A stretch of DNA of 64,000 bases from Myxococcaceae bacterium JPH2 (GTDB lineage Bacteria; Myxococcota; Myxococcia; Myxococcales; Myxococcaceae): the NCBI GenBank assembly GCA_016458225.1, contig JAEMGR010000041.1:1-64000 (forward strand). The letters run 5' to 3'. The stretch's first letter is position 1. Every line of letters starts with the position of its first letter. Shown here piece by piece: positions 57,114 through 64,000 of this stretch. Below the pieces are notes generated by a model, which ran no database searches, was not told the DNA's origin, and saw only the letters and a list, made by a program, of their open reading frames with translations. The position numbers and the translations under genes are program-made.

Positions 57114-57142
57114 TTGACGGCGTGCCGGGGTGCCCCCCTAAT
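57114..57142 (+). promoter_or_regulatory. Candidate promoter for the ribbon-helix-helix gene
   Basis: TTGACG (57114-57119), 17-base spacer, CCTAAT (57137-57142), 55 bases before the start codon. Confidence 0.3.
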
Positions 57143-57196
57143 GCCCGGGTCAGGTCAGTAGCGGCCTGTAGCAATTCCCCCGTGGAGGAAGCCCCG

Positions 57197-57451
57197 ATGC
57201 AGGATGGAAGCGCCAACCCGCTGAGCCCCGAAGCTCCGTCTTCGCCGTCCACGGCGGAGTCGGTCGCCGTCCGCGGGCCCGATGCCGACGTCGTCTCCAC
57301 CCACGTGCTCGTGCCGGAGGAGCAGGTCCAGAAGCTGCGCGAGCTGGCGCGCCGCACGCGCATCCACCAGAGCGAGTACCTGCGTGAGGCCGTGGAGGAC
57401 CTGCTGTCCAAATATGGACGGATGCCCGAGCGCCCCGAAGGTGAGTCGTGA
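57197..57451 (+). CDS. Ribbon-helix-helix (CopG/MetJ-Arc type) DNA-binding protein
   Basis: This 84-residue protein has an unstructured Ser/Pro-rich N-terminal half. The C-terminal half matches the ribbon-helix-helix fold: strand STHVLVPEEQ, helix VQKLRELARR, turn TRIHQSEYL and helix REAVEDLLSKYG. ATG at 57197 has GGAGG eight bases upstream. It probably binds DNA as a dimer; the target is unknown. No toxin gene is adjacent, so it is more likely a stand-alone regulator than an antitoxin. A 24-codon frame starts at its stop codon (GTGA). Confidence 0.8.
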   Translation: MQDGSANPLSPEAPSSPSTAESVAVRGPDADVVSTHVLVPEEQVQKLRELARRTRIHQSEYLREAVEDLLSKYGRMPERPEGES

Positions 57452-57522
57452 CCACCTCCTCGCCGAGCGCGCCCGCGTCCATCGGCGAGGCGCTGCTGCG
57501 CTGGCTCGAACAGGCGCAGTGA
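57448..57522 (+). CDS. Possible 24-residue peptide coupled to the ribbon-helix-helix gene
   Basis: GTG at 57448 overlaps the preceding TGA by the GTGA arrangement used repeatedly in this window. The frame encodes a Ser/Pro/Ala start and an amphipathic end (IGEALLRWLEQAQ), then TGA. It may be a real coupled micro-gene or chance; length is too short to judge. Confidence 0.25.
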   Translation: MTTSSPSAPASIGEALLRWLEQAQ

Positions 57523-57603
57523 CTCACTGACCCGCGGTGGCTGGAGATGCATCGGGCGGGGCTCGTAGGATGGGTGGATTCCACCCTGCTTCCGGAGCCC
57601 CCC

Positions 57604-58071
57604 ATGCGCACCTCGCGATTCACCGCCATCTGCGCGCTTGCCCTGACGGGCTGCGCCTCGACGGGCGGATTCGACAAGCTCTATCCCGGAATGACGGCCG
57701 CGCAGGTCGCCGAGACCATGGGACGTGGGCCCACCCAAGCCGAGCCGTACGCGGATGGCTGGGCCGCCTGGTACTACGGCGAGGATCGCTGCGTGCTCAT
57801 GCGCGACGACAAGCTCGTCGGCAAGTCCGTCTCCGAGGAGCGGGCCGCCCTGAACACGCCCGTCCTCAGCGTGCGCGACACCGCCCGCGCGCAGTGCTCG
57901 CCCCCCGGAGTGGCAGGCAAGCCCGCGCGTCGGCAGGAGATCGACACGCCCTTTGGCACCATCAAGGGCAACATCGATCCCGCGACGCTCAGCAACCGCG
58001 CCAAGCGACTGGTGTCTCCCGAGGAGGCGCCCAAGCCCGCCGAGGCCCAGGCGCCCGCCCCCACCCCGTAG
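57604..58071 (+). CDS. Small lipoprotein, unknown function
   Basis: This 155-residue protein has a short signal with the lipobox LALTGC, so it is lipid-anchored. The next 60 residues (FDKLYPGMTAAQVAETMGRG, then AWYYGEDRCVLMRDDKLVGK) resemble the SmpA/OmlA-like fold, in which a PGMTxxxVxxxxG helix-turn precedes two strands. The C-terminal 60 residues are Pro/Ala-rich and probably disordered. Two Cys remain in the mature part. ATG at 57604 has GGAG six bases upstream. It ends three bases before the convergent flippase gene. Confidence 0.75.
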   Translation: MRTSRFTAICALALTGCASTGGFDKLYPGMTAAQVAETMGRGPTQAEPYADGWAAWYYGEDRCVLMRDDKLVGKSVSEERAALNTPVLSVRDTARAQCSPPGVAGKPARRQEIDTPFGTIKGNIDPATLSNRAKRLVSPEEAPKPAEAQAPAPTP

Positions 58072-58074
58072 CGA

Positions 58075-59172
58075 CTACGCGGCGGACGAAGGCGACGACG
58101 AGGCCGGCCCGCCATCGGGCCCCATCTTCCCGGCAATCTCGCGGAAGGACAGGTGGCCCAGCGACATCAGCAGCAGGCCGAAGCCCACCGTCTGCACCGT
58201 CTGCGCAAGCCACAGCACGTTGGCGTAGGCCAGCCCGCCCGCATTCACCACCGCGGGCGGCAGGAAGAGGCTCAGGCCCACCAGCGTCGCGGCCTGGAAG
58301 GTGCCCAGCATGCCGGGCGCCGCGGGGATCATCAGGCCCACCACCAGCACGCACAGCACCACGTAGGCCTGGAACAGCGACAGGTTGAGCGGCTGGCACA
58401 TCGCCCCGGCCGCCGCGCCCGAGCAATCAAAGGCGCGCGCCAGCATCATCATGCCCACGCCGTTGATGCCCCAGTACGCCGCCGTGTAGGCGAAGAAGGC
58501 GAGGAGCTGCTTCGCGTCCGGGAGCTGGCGCATCGCGCCCACGAACGTGTCCACGATGTCCGCGACCTTGTCGGCCACGCCCGGGGACACACGGCCCACC
58601 GTGGCGCGGATCAACCGGACGGTGCGCTCCTGCTGCCACAGCCCGAAGAGCAGGAACAGGAGGCCGCCGCCGAACACGGCGAACATCAGCCACGAGCCCA
58701 GCTTCACGTAGCGGACCTCGGCCGTCTCAGCGGGCACGAAGAACAGGAGGATGCGCATGGAGGCCGCGACGAACAGGCCATCCACGATGCGCTCCAGCAC
58801 CACGGAGGTCATCGCCGCGCTGCGCCGGATGGAGCTGCGCTGGGCGATGAGGAACGGCCGGGCGAACTCACCCAACCGGAACGGGAGGACCAGCAGCATC
58901 ATGAACCCGATGCCCGAGGCCTCGTTCAACTGGCGGAAGGGGACGCGCTCCATGCCCGACAAGAGCGAGCCCCACCGCAGGGTGCGGCAGATGTGGATGA
59001 GCGTCAGGCAGACGAAATAGGGCAGCAGCCACAGGTAGTTCGCCGACTTCAGGCTGGCGAACTGGGCCGCCCAATCAGTCCGGCGAAAGGCCCACCACAT
59101 GAATGCGACGGTGACCAGCACACTGGCCAACAGCTTGACGGCTCGTTTCACGGCGGGCGGGTATAGCGTCAC
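58075..59172 (-). CDS. UPF0104/AglD-like flippase-type membrane protein
   Basis: This 365-residue protein has about eight hydrophobic helices and the signature of the lysylphosphatidylglycerol-synthase transmembrane family: RTLRWGSLL, PFRLGEFARPFLI (typical P.R.GE..R), VVLERIVDGL and PAAPGMLGTFQA. The family is thought to move lipids or lipid-linked sugars across the inner membrane. Start is the GTG at 59172, which overlaps the stop of the CpsB-like gene (GTGA). It is the last gene of the yacG/CpsB-like/flippase operon. With a CpsB-like phosphatase beside it, a role in exopolysaccharide or lipid-linked glycan handling is plausible. Confidence 0.85.
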   Translation of the reverse strand: MTLYPPAVKRAVKLLASVLVTVAFMWWAFRRTDWAAQFASLKSANYLWLLPYFVCLTLIHICRTLRWGSLLSGMERVPFRQLNEASGIGFMMLLVLPFRLGEFARPFLIAQRSSIRRSAAMTSVVLERIVDGLFVAASMRILLFFVPAETAEVRYVKLGSWLMFAVFGGGLLFLLFGLWQQERTVRLIRATVGRVSPGVADKVADIVDTFVGAMRQLPDAKQLLAFFAYTAAYWGINGVGMMMLARAFDCSGAAAGAMCQPLNLSLFQAYVVLCVLVVGLMIPAAPGMLGTFQAATLVGLSLFLPPAVVNAGGLAYANVLWLAQTVQTVGFGLLLMSLGHLSFREIAGKMGPDGGPASSSPSSAA

Positions 59173-59900
59173 TCCCCGCCAGACTCCAGCGACTCTCCCG
59201 CCAGCAGGCGAGCAGGGTGCTCGCGCATGAGCTGAACGAAGGCCTGCTCCCCTGCCCGGCCTCGCAGCTCGGCCAGTGCCGCCCCCACCCACTCGCGCGC
59301 ACCCACGGGGCTGTGCAGATCCGTGGCTCCCACCGCGTAGAGCCCCTCGTCCAGGAAGGCCCGCGCCAGCTTGCGCGCCTGGGGACCGTAGCGCCCGGTG
59401 AGCGCCCCCACGTCCAGTTGGAGGAGCGCGCCGGCCCGTACCACCTCCGCGGCGCGGCCCTTGCGCTCGAACTCCAGGCAACGCTCCGGGTGGGCGATGA
59501 CAGGGGTGACGCCACGGGTCCGGATGCGAAAGAGGACGTCCGGCAAGGCGGGCACGGGGGAGGTGTACGGCACCTCCACCAGCACGTGACGCCCGACGCC
59601 GAGCATGCGCGCGTGCGGCGTGCCCAGGCCGCGCACGAAGTCCTCGTCGAGGAAGTTCTCCGCGTTCTGCCCCAGGGTGAGGGGGATCCGGGCCGCGCCG
59701 AGCGCCTCACGCAGCTCGGTGAGCTTCTGCGCGACGACCTCGGGCGACGCGTACTCGGGCCGCGCGTGGGGGCTGGGCGCCACCGTCGCGAAGCCGAGGT
59801 CCACGAGCGCGCGCGCCATCTCCAGCGCGTCGTCCAGCGTTCGCGCGCCGTCGTCCACGCCAGGAATGAGGTGGCAGTGCAGATCGACGAAGCCGCTCAC
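59169..59900 (-). CDS. CpsB/CapC-like PHP-domain protein, probable tyrosine phosphatase
   Basis: This 243-residue PHP-fold protein opens with FVDLHCHLIPGVDDGART, the metal-binding start of CpsB/CapC/Wzb-type phosphatases. It continues with VAPSPHARPEY, GQNAENFLDE, PVIAHPERCLEF and GATDLHSP (further His/Asp ligands). Relatives are manganese-dependent protein-tyrosine phosphatases that reset BY-kinases controlling polysaccharide export. In the second ligand segment SPHARPEY replaces the usual TPHH, so the site may differ. The GTG start at 59900 overlaps the yacG stop. No kinase or polysaccharide cluster is visible nearby. Confidence 0.85.
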   Translation of the reverse strand: MSGFVDLHCHLIPGVDDGARTLDDALEMARALVDLGFATVAPSPHARPEYASPEVVAQKLTELREALGAARIPLTLGQNAENFLDEDFVRGLGTPHARMLGVGRHVLVEVPYTSPVPALPDVLFRIRTRGVTPVIAHPERCLEFERKGRAAEVVRAGALLQLDVGALTGRYGPQARKLARAFLDEGLYAVGATDLHSPVGAREWVGAALAELRGRAGEQAFVQLMREHPARLLAGESLESGGE

Positions 59901-60103
59901 GCGTCCCCGCCCCGCCCGGGGAACCCGTCGGGGGGCAGTTCGTCCTCCCGCTCCTCGGCGTGGCGCTCGGGCATGCGGTACTCCTCGCCGAGCCAGCGGC
60001 CCAGGTCCACCGCGCGACAGCGGCGCGAGCAGAAAGGGAACGCGGGGTTCTCCGCGCGAAGAGCGACGGGCTTCTTGCAGATGGGGCAGTTGGGCAGCGA
60101 CAT
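59897..60103 (-). CDS. yacG: YacG-family zinc protein, DNA gyrase inhibitor-like
   Basis: This 68-residue protein has the four-Cys zinc site C6-x2-C9 and C25-x3-C29 (CPIC, FCSRRC) followed by the family signature DLGRWLGEEYRMP, as in E. coli YacG, which binds GyrB. The C-terminal tail is acidic. Its stop overlaps the GTG of the next gene. The ribosome binding site is weak. It starts the minus-strand operon and is divergent from the quinone oxidoreductase gene. Confidence 0.92.
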   Translation of the reverse strand: MSLPNCPICKKPVALRAENPAFPFCSRRCRAVDLGRWLGEEYRMPERHAEEREDELPPDGFPGRGGDA

Positions 60104-60221
60104 GGTGAACGGTGTTCTAGATAAGCCTTGACGCTCCGCCGAGCCAGGACGTTTCGTGCCAGGGCGAGGAACTCCAGCGGCTGTCCCCCTGGGAGCCCGG
60201 GCCCTCGGGAGGCGTGTTCCC

Positions 60222-61211
60222 ATGAAGGTCGTGCGCATCACGGAGTCGGGCGGCCCCGAGGTCCTCTCCTTCGACGAGCGTCCCCGCCCCGAGCCCGGCC
60301 CTGGCGAGCTTCTCGTGCGCGTGCGCGCCAGCGCGCTCAACCGGGCGGATCTCCTGCAGACGCTCGGCGTCTACCCTGCCCCGCCGGACGTGCCCCCGGA
60401 CGTGCCCGGCCTGGAGTACGCGGGCGAGGTCGAGGCGGTGGGCCCTGGCACTCGCCGCTTCCGGGTCGGCGACCGGGTGATGGGCCTGGTCGGCGGCGGC
60501 GCGTGGAGCGAGTCCCTGACGACGCGCGAGCGCGAGGCACTGCCCATGCCCGCGGGGCTCAGCTTCGCGGAGGCCGCGGCCCTGCCCGAGGCGTACCTCA
60601 CCGCGTATGACGCGCTGGTGCTCCAAGGCTGCCTGCGCGCCGGGGAGACGGTCCTCATCAACGCCGTGGCGAGCGGGGTGGGCTCGGCGGCGGCGCAGCT
60701 GTGCCGGGCCTCGGGCGCGCGCGTGGTGGGCACGGGCCGCAGCGCGACGAAGCTGGCGCGGGCCGCCGAGTGGGGCGTCACCCGCACCCTGCTCTGCGAG
60801 GACTCGCCCCCGAGGTTCGCCCACGCGGTCCGCGAGGAGACGGAGGGACGCGGCGCGGACCTGTGCCTGGAGCTGGTGGGCGGAGATTACGTCCCGGAGT
60901 CGCTCAGCGCCCTGGCGCCTCGGGGACGCCTGCTGCTCGTCGGGCTCGTGGCGGGAAGCACCACCGAGGTGGACCTGGGCATGGTGCTGGGCAAGCGCCT
61001 GAACATCATCGGCACCGTGCTGCGCAGCCGCCCGCCCGAAGAAAAGATGGCGCTGGCCCAGAGCGCGGAGCGGCACCTGTTGCCCCTCTTTCGCACGGGG
61101 GCCCTCAAGCCCGTGGTGGACGCGGTGCTGCCCATGCGCGACATCCGCACCGCCGCGACACGGCTCGCCACCAACGACTCGGTGGGCAAGCTCGTGGTGG
61201 CGTGGGAGTAA
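60222..61211 (+). CDS. NAD(P)H quinone oxidoreductase of the PIG3/QOR medium-chain family
   Basis: This 329-residue protein lacks the zinc Cys ligands and matches quinone-reductase-like MDRs: RASALNRADLLQTLGVYPAPP, PGLEYAGEVEAVGPG, LINAVASGVGSAAAQLCRAS (NADPH-binding AxxGVG) and LVGLVAGSTTEVDLGMVLGKRLNIIGTVLRSRPPEEK, the last close to TP53I3/PIG3. It probably reduces quinones or enones with NADPH. ATG at 60222 has GGGAGG nine bases upstream. It ends nine bases before the convergent MmcQ gene. Confidence 0.92.
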   Translation: MKVVRITESGGPEVLSFDERPRPEPGPGELLVRVRASALNRADLLQTLGVYPAPPDVPPDVPGLEYAGEVEAVGPGTRRFRVGDRVMGLVGGGAWSESLTTREREALPMPAGLSFAEAAALPEAYLTAYDALVLQGCLRAGETVLINAVASGVGSAAAQLCRASGARVVGTGRSATKLARAAEWGVTRTLLCEDSPPRFAHAVREETEGRGADLCLELVGGDYVPESLSALAPRGRLLLVGLVAGSTTEVDLGMVLGKRLNIIGTVLRSRPPEEKMALAQSAERHLLPLFRTGALKPVVDAVLPMRDIRTAATRLATNDSVGKLVVAWE

Positions 61212-61220
61212 GACAGGCGC

Positions 61221-61607
61221 TCAGCGCGCGCTGCGCTTGCGGGCAGGCTTCGCCCCCAGCAGCCGAGGCGAAGCGCACCGCCGCCACGCCTCGGTCAACA
61301 GCGCGCGCAGGAGCGGCCGTCCCACGTGGGCCAGCCGCACGATGACCATGGGATAGTCCTGGTAGTGTGGCGTCACCGCGAACACGTCCGGCTGGTCGCG
61401 CAGCAGCGCCTCGCGGTGCTCGAAGTCCACCTTGACGACGATGGAGTCCTCGTCGAGCACCCGCGCGAAGAGCGTGTCGCTGACCCGGAACCCAGGCGTC
61501 CCGTAGGACGGGCGCTCCACCGCCTCGGGCAGCGCGAGCGCGAGCGCCCGCACATCCTCCACGGTGAGCCCCCGCCGCCGCGACACCGCTGACTTCGCCG
61601 CGCTCAC
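61221..61607 (-). CDS. MmcQ/YjbR-family protein
   Basis: This 128-residue protein is recognised by VEDVRALALALPEAVERPSYGTPGFRV and HYQDYPMVIVRLAHV, the typical double-wing CyaY-like fold of MmcQ/YjbR (DUF419). Function is unknown; DNA binding has been proposed for the fold. The GTG start overlaps the stop of the upstream cyclic-nucleotide-binding gene (GTGA), so the two are coupled. Confidence 0.85.
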   Translation of the reverse strand: MSAAKSAVSRRRGLTVEDVRALALALPEAVERPSYGTPGFRVSDTLFARVLDEDSIVVKVDFEHREALLRDQPDVFAVTPHYQDYPMVIVRLAHVGRPLLRALLTEAWRRCASPRLLGAKPARKRSAR

Positions 61608-62803
61608 GAGCTCAGCGCCCGGACTCGCGACGCGAGCGTGTGCGTGAAGAGCTTGTAGATGCGCAGCGCCGCCGCATCGTGCGTGTCCAGGTAGTGCTGG
61701 AAGCCCGCGCGGGTGATGCGCAGCGCGCGCACCGACGTGCGTGCCCGGACGTGCGCGGACACCGGGCCCTCCTGCACCAGGGAGATCTCCCCCAGGTGCG
61801 CCCCGGGCCCCAAGGTGTTCAGGTGCCGAGCCTCCGCCTCGGGCCCGCTGAAGACATCCACGGTGCCCTCCATCAACACGAAGAGCCCCACGCTCGCCGC
61901 GCCCTTCTCCAGCAGCACCGCGCCCGGCGCGATGATGACCTGACGCGCCAGCCGGTACAGGTCCTTCATGTCCTCCAGCGACAGGTCGCCGAAGATGGGA
62001 ATCGCCTTGAGGTAGCGGTAGCCGTTGCCCGCCGGCACGGTCGTCCCCGCGTTGAGCCGCGCGAGCACCGCCTCGGCCTCCGCGTCCATGCCCATGCGCC
62101 GCAGGAGCCGCGCCTTCTCCGTCATCAGCGCGGGGTCCGCTCGCGCCACCTCGGAGTTGCTCAGCGCATCCGCCAGCACCGCGAGCGCCCGGTGCGTGAA
62201 GCCCTCCGCGTCCAGGAGCTTGCAGATCCGCAGCACGCCCTCGACGAAGCGCGCGTCGTCCGAGCGCACGCCCCCGAGCGCCTCCACCTCCGCGTGCGCC
62301 TGGCCCAGCTCCCGGTAGATGGCCGCCGCCTCGAAGGGGCGCCCCAGCCGCACCAGGCACTGCGCCATGGAGTCGCGCACGCCCAGGCCGCGGTACACCT
62401 CCAGCGCCCGCTCCAGCGCGCCCGCGCGCTCGAAGGCCGCCGCGGCCCGCTCCACGTCACCGTTGCGAAGGTAGGCCTCCGCCGCCGCCACGTACTGCCC
62501 ACCCTGCGCGTAGAGGTCCGCGATGGTCGCGTCGTCGCCACTGCCGTCCAACAGGCGGGCCGCACCCGAGAAGTCATGCGCGCGCCGCAGCACATCCACC
62601 AGCCGCCGGCGCTCCGTCACCGAGCCCTGCGAGGCCTCACGCAGCAAGCGCTCGCGCTGCGCCGCGCCCAGCTCCTCGTAGAGCTGCACGGCCTTGTCCG
62701 CGTCATCGATCGCCACCAGCGACTGCACAGCCTGCAAGGGCCCCTCCACCACCGAGCCGGCCCGGGTGTCCACCGGTGCCAGAACATCCGCCACGCCTGT
62801 CAT
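61604..62803 (-). CDS. TPR-like protein with C-terminal cyclic nucleotide-binding domain
   Basis: The protein has 399 residues. Residues 30-240 are helical repeats rich in A-x3-Y/F-x7-A patterns (AAEAYLRNGDVERAAAAFER, ALEVYRGLG). A cyclic nucleotide-binding domain follows at about 265-385 (IPIFGDLSLEDMKDLYRLAR, GAVLLEKGAASVGLFVLMEG, GPGAHLGEISLVQEGPVSAHV). The phosphate-binding cassette GEISLVQEGPVSAHV keeps the Gly-Glu but has SAHV where CAP has RTA, so ligand binding is uncertain. No DNA-binding domain is present. ATG at 62803 follows GGGGGA at six bases. It is a likely cytoplasmic scaffold or sensor. Confidence 0.87.
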   Translation of the reverse strand: MTGVADVLAPVDTRAGSVVEGPLQAVQSLVAIDDADKAVQLYEELGAAQRERLLREASQGSVTERRRLVDVLRRAHDFSGAARLLDGSGDDATIADLYAQGGQYVAAAEAYLRNGDVERAAAAFERAGALERALEVYRGLGVRDSMAQCLVRLGRPFEAAAIYRELGQAHAEVEALGGVRSDDARFVEGVLRICKLLDAEGFTHRALAVLADALSNSEVARADPALMTEKARLLRRMGMDAEAEAVLARLNAGTTVPAGNGYRYLKAIPIFGDLSLEDMKDLYRLARQVIIAPGAVLLEKGAASVGLFVLMEGTVDVFSGPEAEARHLNTLGPGAHLGEISLVQEGPVSAHVRARTSVRALRITRAGFQHYLDTHDAAALRIYKLFTHTLASRVRALSS

Positions 62804-62832
62804 GTCGCTTCCCCCCATCTCCCCGGGGCCAT

Positions 62833-62847
62833 CGAGGGTTGCCCTCG
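62833..62847 (-). terminator. Hairpin between the N-acetyltransferase and TPR genes
   Basis: CGAGGG / CCCTCG with a 3-base loop, about 70 bases after the acetyltransferase stop and 30 bases before the next start on the minus strand. Confidence 0.4.
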
Positions 62848-62917
62848 GCACCCCGTCAATTGCGATGAATCCGGAATCGAGTCAAGACGCTATCACTCCG
62901 CCCCCACCCCACGCACA

Positions 62918-63721
62918 TCACCCTGGGGTGAGTTCCGGGAGGGGGCGCAGGTGCGCTCCCTCGGGGAGGACGAGCAGGAACTCACGCTCGAGGACCTCGC
63001 GATACTCCGCCTCGCTGTGGAGCTGGCGCACCTCCACGGAGGCGCCGCGACGGATCTTCAGCTCGGCGTTGAGCATGGTGCGCCGCACGCCGGGAGTGCA
63101 GCGGGCCAGCAGGCGCGACTTCACGAAGTGGGACTCGGGGAACGTGGAGGTGAAGTGGTTGCCTGACTCGATGTCCAGGTCCAGCACAGGCTCGCGCGGA
63201 TCGAAGACATACATCGCCTTCCACTCGTCCTGGATGAGCAGGTGCAGCTCGTAGCCGGGCACCCACTGCGACTCCACCAGGCGCCAGCGCTCGCCGTGCG
63301 CCTCATGCTCGCGGCCTACCTCCAGCGGCATGGGGCTGATGAGCCCGTTGCCACCGAAGCCCACGTCCACGAGCCATTCGCGCCCGCCCAGCTCCACCCG
63401 AAGGACCTGATGCGTGCGAGCCCCCGGGCGCTCTCGCCCCCAGATGACGCGTCCAATCGAGCGGTGTACGCGGAAGCCCACCTGGCTCAGCACCGCGTTG
63501 AACAGAGTGTTCTGTTCAAAACAGTAGCCGCCACGGCGCGTGCCCACGAGCTTCGCCTCGATGCTCGGCAGATCCACGCGGATGGGCCGCCCCAGGTGGA
63601 TGTCCAGGTTCTCGAAGGGGAACGTCCCCACATGCGCGCGGTGCAGGGCGTCGAGCGTCTCCAGATCGACGCGCACGGGCCCGACATAGCCCAACCGCTC
63701 CAGGTATGCCTCCAACGACAT
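62918..63721 (-). CDS. nat: Arylamine N-acetyltransferase
   Basis: This 267-residue protein has the complete NAT triad in the family context: Cys67 in RRGGYCFEQN, His104 in RTHQVLRVE and Asp119 in WLVDVGFGG. The N-terminal FPFENLDIH is also characteristic. It transfers acetyl from acetyl-CoA to arylamines or hydrazines; NAT-like proteins also close rings in ansamycin synthesis, but no such cluster is present. ATG at 63721 has GGAG five bases upstream and is preferred over the GTG at 63727. Confidence 0.95.
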   Translation of the reverse strand: MSLEAYLERLGYVGPVRVDLETLDALHRAHVGTFPFENLDIHLGRPIRVDLPSIEAKLVGTRRGGYCFEQNTLFNAVLSQVGFRVHRSIGRVIWGRERPGARTHQVLRVELGGREWLVDVGFGGNGLISPMPLEVGREHEAHGERWRLVESQWVPGYELHLLIQDEWKAMYVFDPREPVLDLDIESGNHFTSTFPESHFVKSRLLARCTPGVRRTMLNAELKIRRGASVEVRQLHSEAEYREVLEREFLLVLPEGAHLRPLPELTPG

Positions 63722-63765
63722 TCGCACTCCACGGACAAGCGGTGGGCATCAGGCCGCGCCGCGCA

Positions 63766-64000
63766 TCAATCCTTCCGCGCGCGCTCCAGTTCTTCAACGA
63801 GGAGTTCTGCCACACGACGGACACGCGGAATGTCGAGCGCGGATTTCGCGCAGACCACATATAGGGGGCTGCGCTGATGAGGCCCCAGGTCGATGGGGAG
63901 CGGCACCAGTGAGGTCGTGCGCGCGAAGCGATGGCGCAGGCGCGGCAGCACCATGGCCCCGACTCCCGCCTCCGCCGCCGCGAGCTGGACGAGGAACTGA
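63766..64000 (-). CDS. LysR-family regulator, C-terminal fragment (5' end outside window)
   Basis: The frame is open to the end of the window. The visible 77 residues contain the effector-domain segment VQLAAAEAGVGAMVLPRLRH (typical LVAAGxGVxxLP) and the C-terminal helix VRRVAELLVEELERAR. The DNA-binding half lies beyond base 64000. It ends about 45 bases from the N-acetyltransferase start, both on the minus strand. Confidence 0.8.
   Translation of the reverse strand, partial: QFLVQLAAAEAGVGAMVLPRLRHRFARTTSLVPLPIDLGPHQRSPLYVVCAKSALDIPRVRRVAELLVEELERARKD

Noticed and set aside
57089-57120. G+C-rich stretch followed by seven T residues as a + strand terminator
   Set aside because: No + strand gene lies upstream and no clear stem precedes the T run. 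The T run more likely flanks the promoter of the ribbon-helix-helix gene.
57197-57451. Antitoxin of a toxin-antitoxin pair
   Set aside because: The ribbon-helix-helix fold fits, but the following frames encode only a 24-residue peptide and a lipoprotein, neither like a known toxin.

Overview
The window looks like chromosomal DNA of a myxobacterium close to Myxococcaceae (Myxococcus, Corallococcus or Pyxidicoccus type). Reasons: very high G+C with strong third-position G/C, which also produces very long empty antisense frames; a multimodular NRPS; many lipoproteins; a MYXO-CTERM-like C-terminal anchor; and large carbohydrate-active secreted enzymes. I see no rRNA, tRNA, CRISPR array, complete insertion sequence or phage. 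Genus is inference only.

Layout. (1) 1-14154: the C-terminal 4717 codons of an NRPS that begins upstream, ending in a thioesterase. It is irregular: one module lacks its C domain (PCP-A junction near 6.6-6.8 kb), and another has two C domains separated by only the first part of an A domain (about 10.0-10.2 kb). Binding-pocket reading suggests Gly-like, unassigned (perhaps basic), Gly-like and Asp. (2) 14.2-30.6 kb: mixed accessory genes. These are an HxlR regulator divergent from an NmrA-like oxidoreductase, a PAF-acetylhydrolase-like lipoprotein, a LysR regulator divergent from a cupin and a Tat-exported metallo-beta-lactamase-fold protein, a phosphotransferase/kinase fusion, an alcohol dehydrogenase, a surface-anchored GH88-like enzyme, DinB, AraC, a Thr/Lys-rich exported peptide, a GT39 membrane glycosyltransferase, a methyltransferase, a beta-propeller protein and an AraC remnant. 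(3) 30.7-36.5 kb: one 1942-residue protein with a transglutaminase-like part, a DUF4011/superfamily 1 helicase and a Vsr-like nuclease, a candidate single-gene antiphage factor. (4) 36.5-55.4 kb: a complete chitin/GlcNAc system. (5) 55.4-64 kb: GST, a GDT1/TMEM165-family gene behind a yybP-ykoY manganese riboswitch, a ribbon-helix-helix protein, a small lipoprotein, an overlapping yacG/CpsB-like/flippase operon, a quinone oxidoreductase, an overlapping cyclic-nucleotide-binding/MmcQ pair, an arylamine N-acetyltransferase and a LysR fragment.

How the chitin genes fit together. Two GH18 chitinases, one directly downstream of an ECF sigma factor, and a GH20 hexosaminidase would cut chitin outside the cell. 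A LamB-like porin would pass sugars through the outer membrane. NagE (EIIC with two EIIB domains) and NagF (EIIA-HPr-EI) form a complete two-protein phosphotransferase system. NagA and a SIS-type NagB-II convert GlcNAc-6-P to fructose-6-P, and MurQ feeds MurNAc-6-P from peptidoglycan into the same route. A GntR/UTRA regulator sits divergently from murQ. Two matching sites of the form (A)YTGG-N6-ACTGG lie about 20 bases from each divergent start codon, so one regulator probably controls both arms.

The strongest non-coding calls are the manganese riboswitch with a hairpin over the ribosome binding site, the paired GntR operators, and several perfect hairpins between convergent genes.
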